Assembly (NCBI RefSeq): GCF_016595435.1
Contig: NZ_JAENIJ010000018.1
Location: 1-64,000, forward strand
Length of the DNA stretch: 64,000 nt
Direction of reading: 5' to 3'
DNA from: Luteolibacter pohnpeiensis
GTDB taxonomy: Bacteria > Verrucomicrobiota > Verrucomicrobiia > Verrucomicrobiales > Akkermansiaceae
In this document: positions 37,111-45,310 of the stretch, one piece after another
How the letters are laid out: each line of letters opens with the position of its first letter
Position numbering within the stretch: the stretch's first letter is position 1
Notes under the pieces: generated by a model
The model's database searches: none
Told to the model about the DNA's origin: nothing
What the model saw: only the letters and a program-made list of their open reading frames with translations
Made by a program: the position numbers and the translations under genes

Positions 37111-37753
37111 TGTGAGGTGGCTTCAGGTAGATCGGCTGGGGGGATGCCGCTGCCCAGAGCGAGCGGGTCGCTGCTGGTGTCGCCAGCCAAGCCTGCCACA
37201 AGCGCCCGGCTGTCGGAAATTCCAGCTTCACTTGCGCGACCATAGCTTCCGGTAGAGGAAAGCGGTCCGGTTTTTCAAAGGAAATGACGGATTCTCCGGC
37301 AGCAATGGCGGCTTCAACTTGTTTGAAAAAGTCCTCTGCATCTGTGATTTGAGGCGGAGAAATCAACTCAAGCTCATCCACACGCGCGGTCCAGAAGGCT
37401 CCCCGCCGTGCGTCGCCAACCATCAAGCACGCATTTCCTTGTTCTGCCGAAGGGATGGCGAGAATCGATGGAACGGCAATCGCCGGGCAGGACGCTGCGA
37501 TGGCGGTGCCTTGCGCAGCTGCGATGCCAACGCGGGTCCCGCTGTAACTCCCCGGCCCACTGCCCACGAGCACCAGATTCACTGCAGAAATCGGGATTTC
37601 TCCGAGCAGTTCCGCGAGCGGAGCAAAAAGCTGAGCATTGTGATTCCGGTCACTGGTGAACGACAGCTCCCGCGTCACTTTGCCAGATTGCACCAGCGCC
37701 AGTGATGCCGCAGGTGTCGAAGTTTCAAGAATCAGAGCCGTAGTATCCTCCAC
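37052..37753 (-). CDS. tsaB: tRNA threonylcarbamoyladenosine biosynthesis protein TsaB
   Basis: Partner of TsaD and TsaE in making t6A at position 37 of ANN-decoding tRNAs. The 233-residue protein shows the ASKHA fold start ALILETSTPAASLALVQSG, the conserved SDRNHNAQLFAPLAELL and GSGPGSYSGTRVGIAAAQG. The C-terminus overlaps the convergent methyltransferase gene by 59 nt, an unusually long overlap for two conserved genes. Confidence 0.92.
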   Translation of the reverse strand: MEDTTALILETSTPAASLALVQSGKVTRELSFTSDRNHNAQLFAPLAELLGEIPISAVNLVLVGSGPGSYSGTRVGIAAAQGTAIAASCPAIAVPSILAIPSAEQGNACLMVGDARRGAFWTARVDELELISPPQITDAEDFFKQVEAAIAAGESVISFEKPDRFPLPEAMVAQVKLEFPTAGRLWQAWLATPAATRSLWAAASPQPIYLKPPHITAAKRSWLIPPGASAARP

Positions 37754-37886
37754 GCGGGCAGCTTACGCCTGCGAGCCGCCGCTCCGCCAGTCCGCTTTAT
37801 CCAGATTTCTGGGAGATTCTCCCTTGCGCGCAACCCCGCAAACCGCTTGTTTACGGGCGTTCCTGTAATTCTTAAATTTTTTGATC

Positions 37887-39017
37887 ATGACCGATTATGC
37901 ACGCGGCCTGGAAGGGGTCATCGCCAATGAATCCGCCCTAAGTAAAGTGGATGGAGCCATCGGAGAACTGAGCTATCTGGGCTACCACATCGACCAGCTC
38001 GTTGAAAAATGCAGCTACGAAGAGGTGGTTTATCTGCTGCAAAACGGCCGTCTGCCAAACCGTGCCGAGCTGACTGACTTCGAAAAACGCATCCGTGGCG
38101 ATCGCGAACTGCCGCAAGGCGTGCTGGATTTCCTGAAATCAGCGCCGAAGAACGCCTCCCCGATGGATATTCTCCGCACCGGAGTTTCCATGCTCGGCCT
38201 TTATGATAAACGCGTTAAGACCGGCGCTCCAGACATCCAGGAAAATGCCGAGATCGCCCTTTCCCTGATCGCCAAGACCCCGGTTCTGGTCGCCGCCTAT
38301 CACCGTTTCCGCCAAGGACTGGAACTCCCTGCCGTGCGCGAGGACCTTTCGGAAGCTGCCCATTTCCTCTACCTCATCAACGGCGAAGAAGCGGGTGAAG
38401 TCGCAGTAAAAACCCTTGATGTCGCTCTGATCCTCCACGCCGATCACGGCATGAATGCCTCCACCTTCTCCGCTCGAGTCACGGTGGCGACCCTGTCCGA
38501 TATGTATTCAGCGATCACTTCCGCCATCGGAACCCTCAAAGGACCGCTTCACGGCGGTGCCAACGAAGGCGTGATCCTGATGCTTCAGGAAATCGGTGAT
38601 CTCGATGGAGTGGATGAGTATGTGGAAGGCAAACTGACCCGCAAAGAGAAGATCATGGGCATCGGCCACCGGATTTACAAAGTGCTCGATCCACGCGCAC
38701 CTCACCTCCGCAAGCTCGCGATCCAACTCACCGAAGAACTCGGCGAGCCAAAATGGATCAAAATGTCGGAGCGGATTGCCCAGATTATGCGCGATCGCAA
38801 AGGCCTCGAAGCCAACGTCGATTTCTACTCTGCCACCGTTTACTACTCCCTCGGCATTCCGACCGATCTATTCACTCCGATCTTCGCGATCGCCCGGACC
38901 TCCGGCTGGACCGCCCAGGTGCTTGAGCAATTGCGCGACAATCGCCTCTACCGTCCATTGACTCTCTACACCGGACCGAAGGAAATGCTTCCGGTCCCGC
39001 CTATTGAATCCCGCTAA
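37887..39017 (+). CDS. gltA: citrate synthase (type II/bacterial short form), 376 aa
   Basis: Condenses oxaloacetate and acetyl-CoA at the entry of the TCA cycle. The three catalytic residues are in place: His in HADHGMNASTF, His in MGIGHRIYKVLDPRA, and Asp in ANVDFYSATVYYSLG. The substrate-binding PLHGGANEGVI is also present. Length and motifs fit the shorter citrate synthase/2-methylcitrate synthase group; which substrate is preferred cannot be decided. The ATG at 37887 is used rather than the in-frame TTG two codons earlier. Confidence 0.93.
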   Translation: MTDYARGLEGVIANESALSKVDGAIGELSYLGYHIDQLVEKCSYEEVVYLLQNGRLPNRAELTDFEKRIRGDRELPQGVLDFLKSAPKNASPMDILRTGVSMLGLYDKRVKTGAPDIQENAEIALSLIAKTPVLVAAYHRFRQGLELPAVREDLSEAAHFLYLINGEEAGEVAVKTLDVALILHADHGMNASTFSARVTVATLSDMYSAITSAIGTLKGPLHGGANEGVILMLQEIGDLDGVDEYVEGKLTRKEKIMGIGHRIYKVLDPRAPHLRKLAIQLTEELGEPKWIKMSERIAQIMRDRKGLEANVDFYSATVYYSLGIPTDLFTPIFAIARTSGWTAQVLEQLRDNRLYRPLTLYTGPKEMLPVPPIESR

Positions 39018-39039
39018 CGGGTCCCCCTGATTTCAATTC

Positions 39040-39378
39040 ATGGCCTTGAAACTACAACTCCCAGTGGTTGCCGCCAGCATGGCAATCCTCATGGTCTCCT
39101 GCGCAACTCAAAGCGGGACAACCGAGGACCCAAATGCTGCGACGCAATCACCGGGAGTTGTCGAGCCCGTGAAACCGCCAGCGCAAACCGAGGCGACCGG
39201 AACGACGCCGATCGAGTCGCCTTTCCATATGCCAGACACGATTTACGATCTGCCCGGCGATCACCAGTTCGATCGGGCATCCACCCAGTCCAACACTGAA
39301 AATAGCACTGGATCTGGATCCGGAGTGGTGGCCCGACCTCCCACGGAATCCACGGAGAAGCCGGAATCCTCGGATTGA
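39040..39378 (+). CDS. small lipoprotein, 112 aa
   Basis: Signal peptide with lipobox (AILMVSCAT) followed by a low-complexity mature part rich in Pro, Thr, Ser and Glu. It begins 22 nt after the citrate synthase stop. No domain is recognised; the composition suggests a disordered envelope-tethered tail. Confidence 0.65.
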   Translation: MALKLQLPVVAASMAILMVSCATQSGTTEDPNAATQSPGVVEPVKPPAQTEATGTTPIESPFHMPDTIYDLPGDHQFDRASTQSNTENSTGSGSGVVARPPTESTEKPESSD

Positions 39379-39421
39379 CCGCAGTCCGGCCCGCGCTGGT
39401 CCAGTCTGGCTCGTCAGAGAT

Positions 39422-40753
39422 TCAGGATTTCTTTTCGGTCAAAATCCTGAAACCAATATCCGGTCTACGCACCGAGCGATCCTCCAGCCACTCGCGCTGA
39501 GGTCGTGATGGTCCCATCCGAATGATGGTCCAAAACGTTCCACCCGCAGGGTTCGCTGGATTGATCTGCATCTTCTCAGTCCATTCGTAGACGGCAATCG
39601 GATCGGACTTATCCAAGGCTGCGAACCATTCATCCTGATTCGGCAGGCGGGATTTTTTCCAATTCGCATACGCGGAGGCATCCCACCAATCCACTCCGGT
39701 CACGGGATTTGCCGGATTCCCAGCTTTTTGAGGTTCCCACGCATCCGGCACGTGCCCGGATTTCGTATCCGGCTGTTGCCGGTGATTGTAGGTCTTCTCC
39801 AAATGGGATTCTTTCAGAATGTCCAGCGCCTGCAAAAACGCGACATACTCACCGACCGAAATCGGACGTGCGGAGATAGCGAACGCCGGCAACTCAGCCA
39901 CCGCTCCGTCCACACCGACATGCTGCCCCGCTGATACCGAAATAGGCGCGGCTGGCTGGACATCCAAATCACCAGGATTGGGATCGGGAGCTTGATGCCG
40001 ACTGAAAATGAACACCAGCAAACCGGCCAAGATCACAGCTGCGGCCACACTGGCCAAAATCGCCGGCTGCCGTTTTTTGGGAGGATGTTCCTGAAGCTGC
40101 CGGTGGATCTCACGGCAATATCCCTGCAAATCTGCCCAGCTCTGCACGACTCCATCCCCTTCCCCGCGCATCCAGGCAAGCAGCACGAGCAGCCTGCCAC
40201 TTGCGGGTCGATTTTTTGCAACCAGCCGCGGCAGCTCCCGCCCAAGAGCAGCGATATCGCGTTGAGATGTCCCTGGCTCCCGCTCCCCGGCAATCGCCAG
40301 GTTCGCCAGTCTCACACCCCCATTTGGCAACAGATAGCAATCTTCCGCGCCGAGAGGAACATTCGCAATCGATTCACTTTCCAGGAATTGCGAAATTTCA
40401 CTAATCCGCTCCAATATCCCCACCAGCACCTGAGGATCCATGGTCGTCTTTTTCCGGGCCAGCTCCGCCAATGATTTTCCTTCCAGAATTTCATAAGCAA
40501 AAAAGCACTGATCCGGAACCGAGACCGCCTCGTAAATTGAGGCAAACGCGGATTGATGGATCGCCGCCTTCACCCTCACATCCGCTAGAAAGGCCTCGGT
40601 TTGATCGGCATGCTCGCTTTTCAACTCATCGACATAAACGGGTCGCCGAATCGACACTTGTTCGGCCAACCAGGTAGTCGCCATGGACGACTCCCACACC
40701 GCTTCTTTTAGCAAATAATCACCCAGTTGGCGCGCCTCAGTGTTGGATTCCAT
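39422..40753 (-). CDS. pseudokinase fused to a formylglycine-generating-enzyme (SUMF1)-like domain, 443 aa
   Basis: The N-terminal 230 residues have the layout of a bacterial Ser/Thr protein kinase (DYLLKEAVWESSMATTWLAE, then FFAYEILEGKSLAEL) but lack a convincing catalytic HRD loop and DFG, so this looks like a pseudokinase. A membrane segment follows at about 230-250 (AAAVILAGLLVFIF). The C-terminal part is SUMF1/FGE-sulfatase-like: VTGVDWWDASAYANWKKSRLPNQDEWFAAL and a final DIGFRIL. In related proteins this fold binds or modifies ligands outside the cell. Upstream on the same strand are a TPR protein and a two-component pair, suggesting an envelope signalling unit. Confidence 0.75.
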   Translation of the reverse strand: MESNTEARQLGDYLLKEAVWESSMATTWLAEQVSIRRPVYVDELKSEHADQTEAFLADVRVKAAIHQSAFASIYEAVSVPDQCFFAYEILEGKSLAELARKKTTMDPQVLVGILERISEISQFLESESIANVPLGAEDCYLLPNGGVRLANLAIAGEREPGTSQRDIAALGRELPRLVAKNRPASGRLLVLLAWMRGEGDGVVQSWADLQGYCREIHRQLQEHPPKKRQPAILASVAAAVILAGLLVFIFSRHQAPDPNPGDLDVQPAAPISVSAGQHVGVDGAVAELPAFAISARPISVGEYVAFLQALDILKESHLEKTYNHRQQPDTKSGHVPDAWEPQKAGNPANPVTGVDWWDASAYANWKKSRLPNQDEWFAALDKSDPIAVYEWTEKMQINPANPAGGTFWTIIRMGPSRPQREWLEDRSVRRPDIGFRILTEKKS

Positions 40754-40771
40754 GGCTGTGAGCGAAATGAT

Positions 40772-41887
40772 CTACCGTGGCGGCAAAAGTCCGGCGCTCG
40801 GATCGAAGTCCGGCGGGAATTCATTGGAAAAATCCGGCAAAGCGTAGGGATCATTCATATTCTGCGAATTCCGGTTTGGCAGCCGCGCGGCCAAATGCCG
40901 TGGCCAGGCTTCCATATCCATGACTTCCCCTTTATAACTCAAGGTCACCACTTGCCCGTAATATTCCAGGCTCCCAAATAGGTGCTCATTTGCAACACTC
41001 TGCGATGGGATGGTATAGGTCATCAAAAGCGTTTCCGGGCCATCTGCCCAGTTGATCGGCTCCGTGAGCCAGTGCTGCTCCACCCAGGAATCGTCCTCCA
41101 GTGGCACGATATCCCCCTTTGACGTGAGATTGAAAAAGTTCACCTCAATGGAGATTTCACCGACATCGAGTTCAGCATCCGGGGCAACTTCCACCGGTAT
41201 GGTCAGCGTCACTTTCTGACCCTTTGGATCTTCGCCCTTGATTATCCCCACCCGATCCAAGGACAGCTTGCCCAGCTTATCCGTCGGTCGCTCAAAACCA
41301 TCCCTCAGCTTCGCGGCCGCTGCTTGATAGAGCGACCCGGCACCCGCGACACCCAATTGGAAAACCTGCTCGTAGTATTCTGACGCCTTGTCCAGAACGC
41401 CCATGTTTTCATGAATTTGCCCGAGTTCAAAAAGGACTGAGGCTTCATGCGGAGACTCCTCCAGAGCGGACTCCAACTTCGTGATCGCCCGCATCATATC
41501 GCCAGCGATGCGGGCCTGCTTTGCTTCTTTCACAAGCCTTTCGGATCGAGGAATGGCGATCGAAGGAGTTGTTAACGGAGTCGGCTCAACCTTGGGAAGC
41601 GGGGCAATCTCCAGGACCGGGGGGCGGGCGACGATCGATTTGTCGGCAGTTTTTTCGCCGGACTGTGGGATTCTCAGCGTCACGACTTTCGGAACTTCTT
41701 TCTCCACGATCCGGACCTTTTGCGAATCCTGAAAGCGCTTCGCCAACGCAATGCCTCCGATCGCAAGCTGGCCAACCGCGAGCAGCGCAAGACAACCGCA
41801 CGCGATCGCAAACACCGGTGGTCGCGTCTGCTTCGGCAAACTGTCGGTTGAAGGACTCGTCATTGCTGGAAGATGGCTAATGGCCAA
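40772..41887 (-). CDS. membrane-anchored TPR-like protein, 371 aa
   Basis: One N-terminal membrane helix (IACGCLALLAVGQLAIGGIAL, residues about 29-49) is followed by a basic and Pro-rich linker. A TPR-like helical pair (AITKLESALEESPHEASVLFELGQIHENMGVLDKASEYYEQVF) lies around residues 135-180. The C-terminal half is beta-rich with no known motif. It starts 8 nt after the histidine kinase stop and is followed by the pseudokinase gene. It could link the sensor kinase with that protein, but this is inference from gene order. Confidence 0.7.
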   Translation of the reverse strand: MAISHLPAMTSPSTDSLPKQTRPPVFAIACGCLALLAVGQLAIGGIALAKRFQDSQKVRIVEKEVPKVVTLRIPQSGEKTADKSIVARPPVLEIAPLPKVEPTPLTTPSIAIPRSERLVKEAKQARIAGDMMRAITKLESALEESPHEASVLFELGQIHENMGVLDKASEYYEQVFQLGVAGAGSLYQAAAAKLRDGFERPTDKLGKLSLDRVGIIKGEDPKGQKVTLTIPVEVAPDAELDVGEISIEVNFFNLTSKGDIVPLEDDSWVEQHWLTEPINWADGPETLLMTYTIPSQSVANEHLFGSLEYYGQVVTLSYKGEVMDMEAWPRHLAARLPNRNSQNMNDPYALPDFSNEFPPDFDPSAGLLPPR

Positions 41888-41894
41888 TACACTG

Positions 41895-43448
41895 TCAATG
41901 CACCGGCAAGGTCAGGACAAAGCAAGATCCCGACACCCGTCGTGTGCCACAAGTCAAATCCCCGCCCATCGCGCGCGCGAGCCTTCTCGATAAGGCCAGG
42001 CCCAGTCCAACGCCCGGCGATGATTCCGCCGCTTGACGCGCAGATTTGTGGAAAGCACGGAAAATCCTGCGTTTCTCCGAATCTGCGATGCCTGGGCCAT
42101 GATCGATTGCCAAAATCCGGATCTTTCGCCTTCCCTCCTGAACACGAAGTTCCACCTCCGCCGGATCGCTCCCGGCAGCATATTTCGCAGCGTTGTCGAT
42201 GAGATTGAACAAGATGTGCTCCAGTGAAGCCGTATCCAGGCGGATTTTGCGAAGCGCGGCACGGCTCTGCAATTCCATGCGCAACGTCAGATTCGCCGAA
42301 GCAAGTCGGGCTTCGAACCGCTCCCGCATCGGCTCCAAAACTTCCGCAATCGGCTGACTGTCCTTCACTTTGCGAATGCAGCGCCGCTCGATCCGGGAAA
42401 AGGCCAACACATTCTCAACCAGATGCGACAGTCGATCCGCCTCACGAGAAAGCACTTTCAAGTAAGTGTCCTGCTTTTCCGGCTTCACCGCGCGGTTGGC
42501 CAACATTTCCGAGTAGAGCCGGAAAGTCGTCAGAGGGGTGCGCAATTCATGAGTCACCGCAGAAACAAACGACGCCCGGCGTTCACTCAACCGAATGATC
42601 ATGGCGGCCAGCACGGTGGCTGCAAGGATCGCCAGCACGACCGCCAGCCAGCCCACCGCCAGTGAAATCGCGATCGGCGCTGAAAAAGTCGGCCTTTCCC
42701 CGGGAAGTGAGCCCGGCTGCAAGCGCAGCGGGAACGAAGCCAGCACCAGCCCATCATCCGAAATCCCCTGGGCTGGAACCAAGTCCGCACCCGGCAAAAT
42801 ATCCCTCACTTCCCGCAACAAGCGGTTTTTCAATAGCCCGACATCCAACCAAGTCCCCCGGAGGGATGCGGGACTGTAGGGATCGACCTTGAACAAAAAC
42901 AACTCGCTGCCGATCCAAATGGCTCGCGGGGCGACCGATTCCTCCTCCTGGGCAAATGGATCGCGGGATAGGGCATTGTCGATAATCTTTCCGCGGCTTA
43001 GCCACTCCAGATTGCTCGCCGCTTTTTGTTGGGTCATGCTGGCGCGGTTCAGATTGTTCTCGCGAATCAGATTTTCCAGCTCGGCGGGGCTTTTCCCATC
43101 GGTCCGCAGTTTTGCCAAAACGGCCAGACACCCGCCAGGTACGTTTTCCAGGACCTTCGGCAACTCCTCCGAAGGTTGAGCCGACCAAACGAAGCTGCGC
43201 CGGACCAACACCAAATCCGCTGCCTCAGGCTGTGGCCGATTCAATGAGACAACGGTCACTGCCCCGAGTGAATCCATCCGCCAGAGTGCCAATCGCATTC
43301 GTTCCTGCAAATCAGCGCGACCTTCCGCAGCAATTCGATCCCGCTCCGCGCGGATCGCCCTCGTGGTCTGCCATGACATGGCCAGCAAAATCACCACAGC
43401 ACAGATCGCAAACGCCACCCAGGCCAATGCTCCATTCCGGACTTTCAT
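41895..43448 (-). CDS. sensor histidine kinase, 517 aa
   Basis: Membrane sensor kinase. A first helix near residues 8-25 and a second near 270-295 enclose a sensor region of about 240 residues. The HisKA box is VTHELRTPLTTFRLY. ATP-binding boxes follow: N box HILFNLIDNAAKYA, G1 IDHGPGIAD and G2 GVGLGLALSRRLA. The start overlaps the response regulator stop by 4 nt, so the two are made together. The signal sensed is unknown. Confidence 0.92.
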   Translation of the reverse strand: MKVRNGALAWVAFAICAVVILLAMSWQTTRAIRAERDRIAAEGRADLQERMRLALWRMDSLGAVTVVSLNRPQPEAADLVLVRRSFVWSAQPSEELPKVLENVPGGCLAVLAKLRTDGKSPAELENLIRENNLNRASMTQQKAASNLEWLSRGKIIDNALSRDPFAQEEESVAPRAIWIGSELFLFKVDPYSPASLRGTWLDVGLLKNRLLREVRDILPGADLVPAQGISDDGLVLASFPLRLQPGSLPGERPTFSAPIAISLAVGWLAVVLAILAATVLAAMIIRLSERRASFVSAVTHELRTPLTTFRLYSEMLANRAVKPEKQDTYLKVLSREADRLSHLVENVLAFSRIERRCIRKVKDSQPIAEVLEPMRERFEARLASANLTLRMELQSRAALRKIRLDTASLEHILFNLIDNAAKYAAGSDPAEVELRVQEGRRKIRILAIDHGPGIADSEKRRIFRAFHKSARQAAESSPGVGLGLALSRRLARAMGGDLTCGTRRVSGSCFVLTLPVH

Positions 43449-44143
43449 GACTCAGCACCCGTGATCAATCGATAGCCCTTGCCGCGCTCGGTTCTGAGGA
43501 ATTGTTGATCTTTGTCCCTCAACTTGGTGCGCAAATGCATGACGTGCATGTCAATGGTCCGGGTTTCCGTGCGGTCGGGATCGAGTCCCCAAAGATGCCG
43601 GAGCACCTCCTCGCGGGAAACGATTCTTCCGTGGGAATCCATGAAATACCGTAGCAGCTCAGCTTCCCGCTCTGATAACTCCTCGACCTCCCCGCCGCCA
43701 AATCGCAGCGCCCGCGCCTGAAAATCCACCACACCGCCGGGAATCCCGCGTTCATCCGCTGGAGCCGCCCGTTCGCACGTGCGCCGTAAAACCGCATCCA
43801 CACGGGCCAGCAATTCCTTCATGCTAAATGGCTTCACCACATAATCATCGGCGCCATCCTTGAGCCCGCGCACACGATCATTTTCCTCACCCCGGGCGGA
43901 AAGGATGATGACCGCTTGGCCAGGGCGCTTGCGTTTCAGCGCACGCAAAATTTCGAACCCGGAGGGACCCGGCATCACCACATCCAGAACCAGCAGGCGA
44001 TATTTTGACTTCAGAGCCAACTCCATTCCCGAGTGCCCATCGGCTGCCTCCAGAGTATGGTATCCTGCATATTCCAGCACGTCCACGATCCCCTGACGGA
44101 TCGCAGAATCGTCTTCAATGACTAAAATGGTGACTTCCGGCAC
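43445..44143 (-). CDS. OmpR/PhoB-family response regulator, 232 aa
   Basis: Receiver domain with the phosphoacceptor Asp in LLVLDVVMPGPSG and the conserved Lys in YVVKPFSMKELLARVD. A winged-helix DNA-binding domain follows, with VSREEVLRHLWG and TRTIDMHVMHLRTKL. The GTG at 44143 is chosen as start because the receiver's first strand (EVTILVIEDD) begins three residues later; the frame is open further but would run into the TraB-like gene. It pairs with the overlapping histidine kinase. Confidence 0.92.
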   Translation of the reverse strand: MPEVTILVIEDDSAIRQGIVDVLEYAGYHTLEAADGHSGMELALKSKYRLLVLDVVMPGPSGFEILRALKRKRPGQAVIILSARGEENDRVRGLKDGADDYVVKPFSMKELLARVDAVLRRTCERAAPADERGIPGGVVDFQARALRFGGGEVEELSEREAELLRYFMDSHGRIVSREEVLRHLWGLDPDRTETRTIDMHVMHLRTKLRDKDQQFLRTERGKGYRLITGAES

Positions 44144-44207
44144 GGCGGTTCGAATTTTGAGGATTCTCTCAAGTGAATCTGCCTCCGTCCGTAAATTGTC
44201 GGTAAAT

Positions 44208-45200
44208 TCAGTCAGTAGCGGGCTTTTCAGATGCTTTCGAATCGATCTCTGCCTGTGGCTTGGGCTTCGATACCCGGCCTTTCGGGACATTCCAGGCCGT
44301 CAGCCATTTTTGCCCCGTTTGATGAAATCCGCGGTCGACCAACCGTTGCTCCATATCCGGGAAATGAGCGGCTCCATAAAAAATCCCGATGGATTTCTCA
44401 CCCTCACCCAGTTCTCGATCCAGCACCTCCATGCAGCGAGCGTTCCGATCTGAAATGACAACGTTTTCCCCAGTCAATCCACTGACCTGATCTTCCGCTC
44501 CACCCAGGGTATGGATCAACGCCAGCTTCATGATATTCGACTTTCCGGTAATCAGTCCATACATGAGCCTTAACGGGTTAGGCTCGCTCACCTGGTCCTT
44601 TTTGGAGTTTAGCGCAAAACTGACCAAAGACTCCCCTCGCTCCGCCTGTTTGGCCTCAAATTCCGCAGCAGTCATATCGGCGTGGATGAAATTCTGCGCG
44701 GTGTAATCGACCACATCGACCTGACTCGAAAGATCCAGCATCTGCGCGGCCTTGTTGTAAATGGTCCGCAGTGCATTGAACTGCGGCGCTTTTTTGGCAG
44801 GTGCGGGTTTGATTTCAGGGGCTTCTTCATCCGTAGCATCATCGGCTGCGGCCTCCGCGTCATTTTCATCCGCATCCTCACCGGCGACTTCCGGTACCGC
44901 TGCTGGTTTCGCCGCTGCCTGACGACCAAGATTTTCGCCACCGATCATCTCGAACAGCACCACGTCGTAGCTTTTGAAAACCTCGTTGAGCTTTTCGTAG
45001 TATTTTTCATCCGCGATGTGGATGGCTCCGATCAAATCCAGGGTGACGCCGTCTTTCTCAAACCGCGTCACCGCAGTCTGCAATCGGGCGGATTTCGGAC
45101 TTTCCACCACTCGAACAAACTGTTCTTGGGCATTCGGCTGGGCGAACGACGCCTGAGCAAAGGAAAATAAGGCAGCGGCAAGAACCAAGGATCGTTTCAT
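44208..45200 (-). CDS. TraB/GumN-like (TIKI/PrgY superfamily) exported protein, 330 aa
   Basis: Signal peptide (LVLAAALFSFAQASFAQ), then DLIGAIHIADEKYYEKLNEV followed by YDVVLFEMIGG, the GxxH and ExxE-type signature of the TraB/GumN/TIKI superfamily of putative metalloproteases. A late IGIFYGAAHFPDMEQRL supplies the second His motif. An acidic, Ala-rich insertion lies at about residues 100-135. TIKI members are proteases; bacterial roles are less certain. It lies head-to-head with ispG. Confidence 0.8.
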   Translation of the reverse strand: MKRSLVLAAALFSFAQASFAQPNAQEQFVRVVESPKSARLQTAVTRFEKDGVTLDLIGAIHIADEKYYEKLNEVFKSYDVVLFEMIGGENLGRQAAAKPAAVPEVAGEDADENDAEAAADDATDEEAPEIKPAPAKKAPQFNALRTIYNKAAQMLDLSSQVDVVDYTAQNFIHADMTAAEFEAKQAERGESLVSFALNSKKDQVSEPNPLRLMYGLITGKSNIMKLALIHTLGGAEDQVSGLTGENVVISDRNARCMEVLDRELGEGEKSIGIFYGAAHFPDMEQRLVDRGFHQTGQKWLTAWNVPKGRVSKPKPQAEIDSKASEKPATD

Positions 45201-45310
45201 ATGTCAGAAGCTGGATTTCCCAAGAACAGCGTCTCCAACGGGTGGAATTGTCAGCAGAACCCGTTGTGACCGTTGCTCAGGGCGATGTTTTGGACTATAG
45301 CGGTTTTGAA

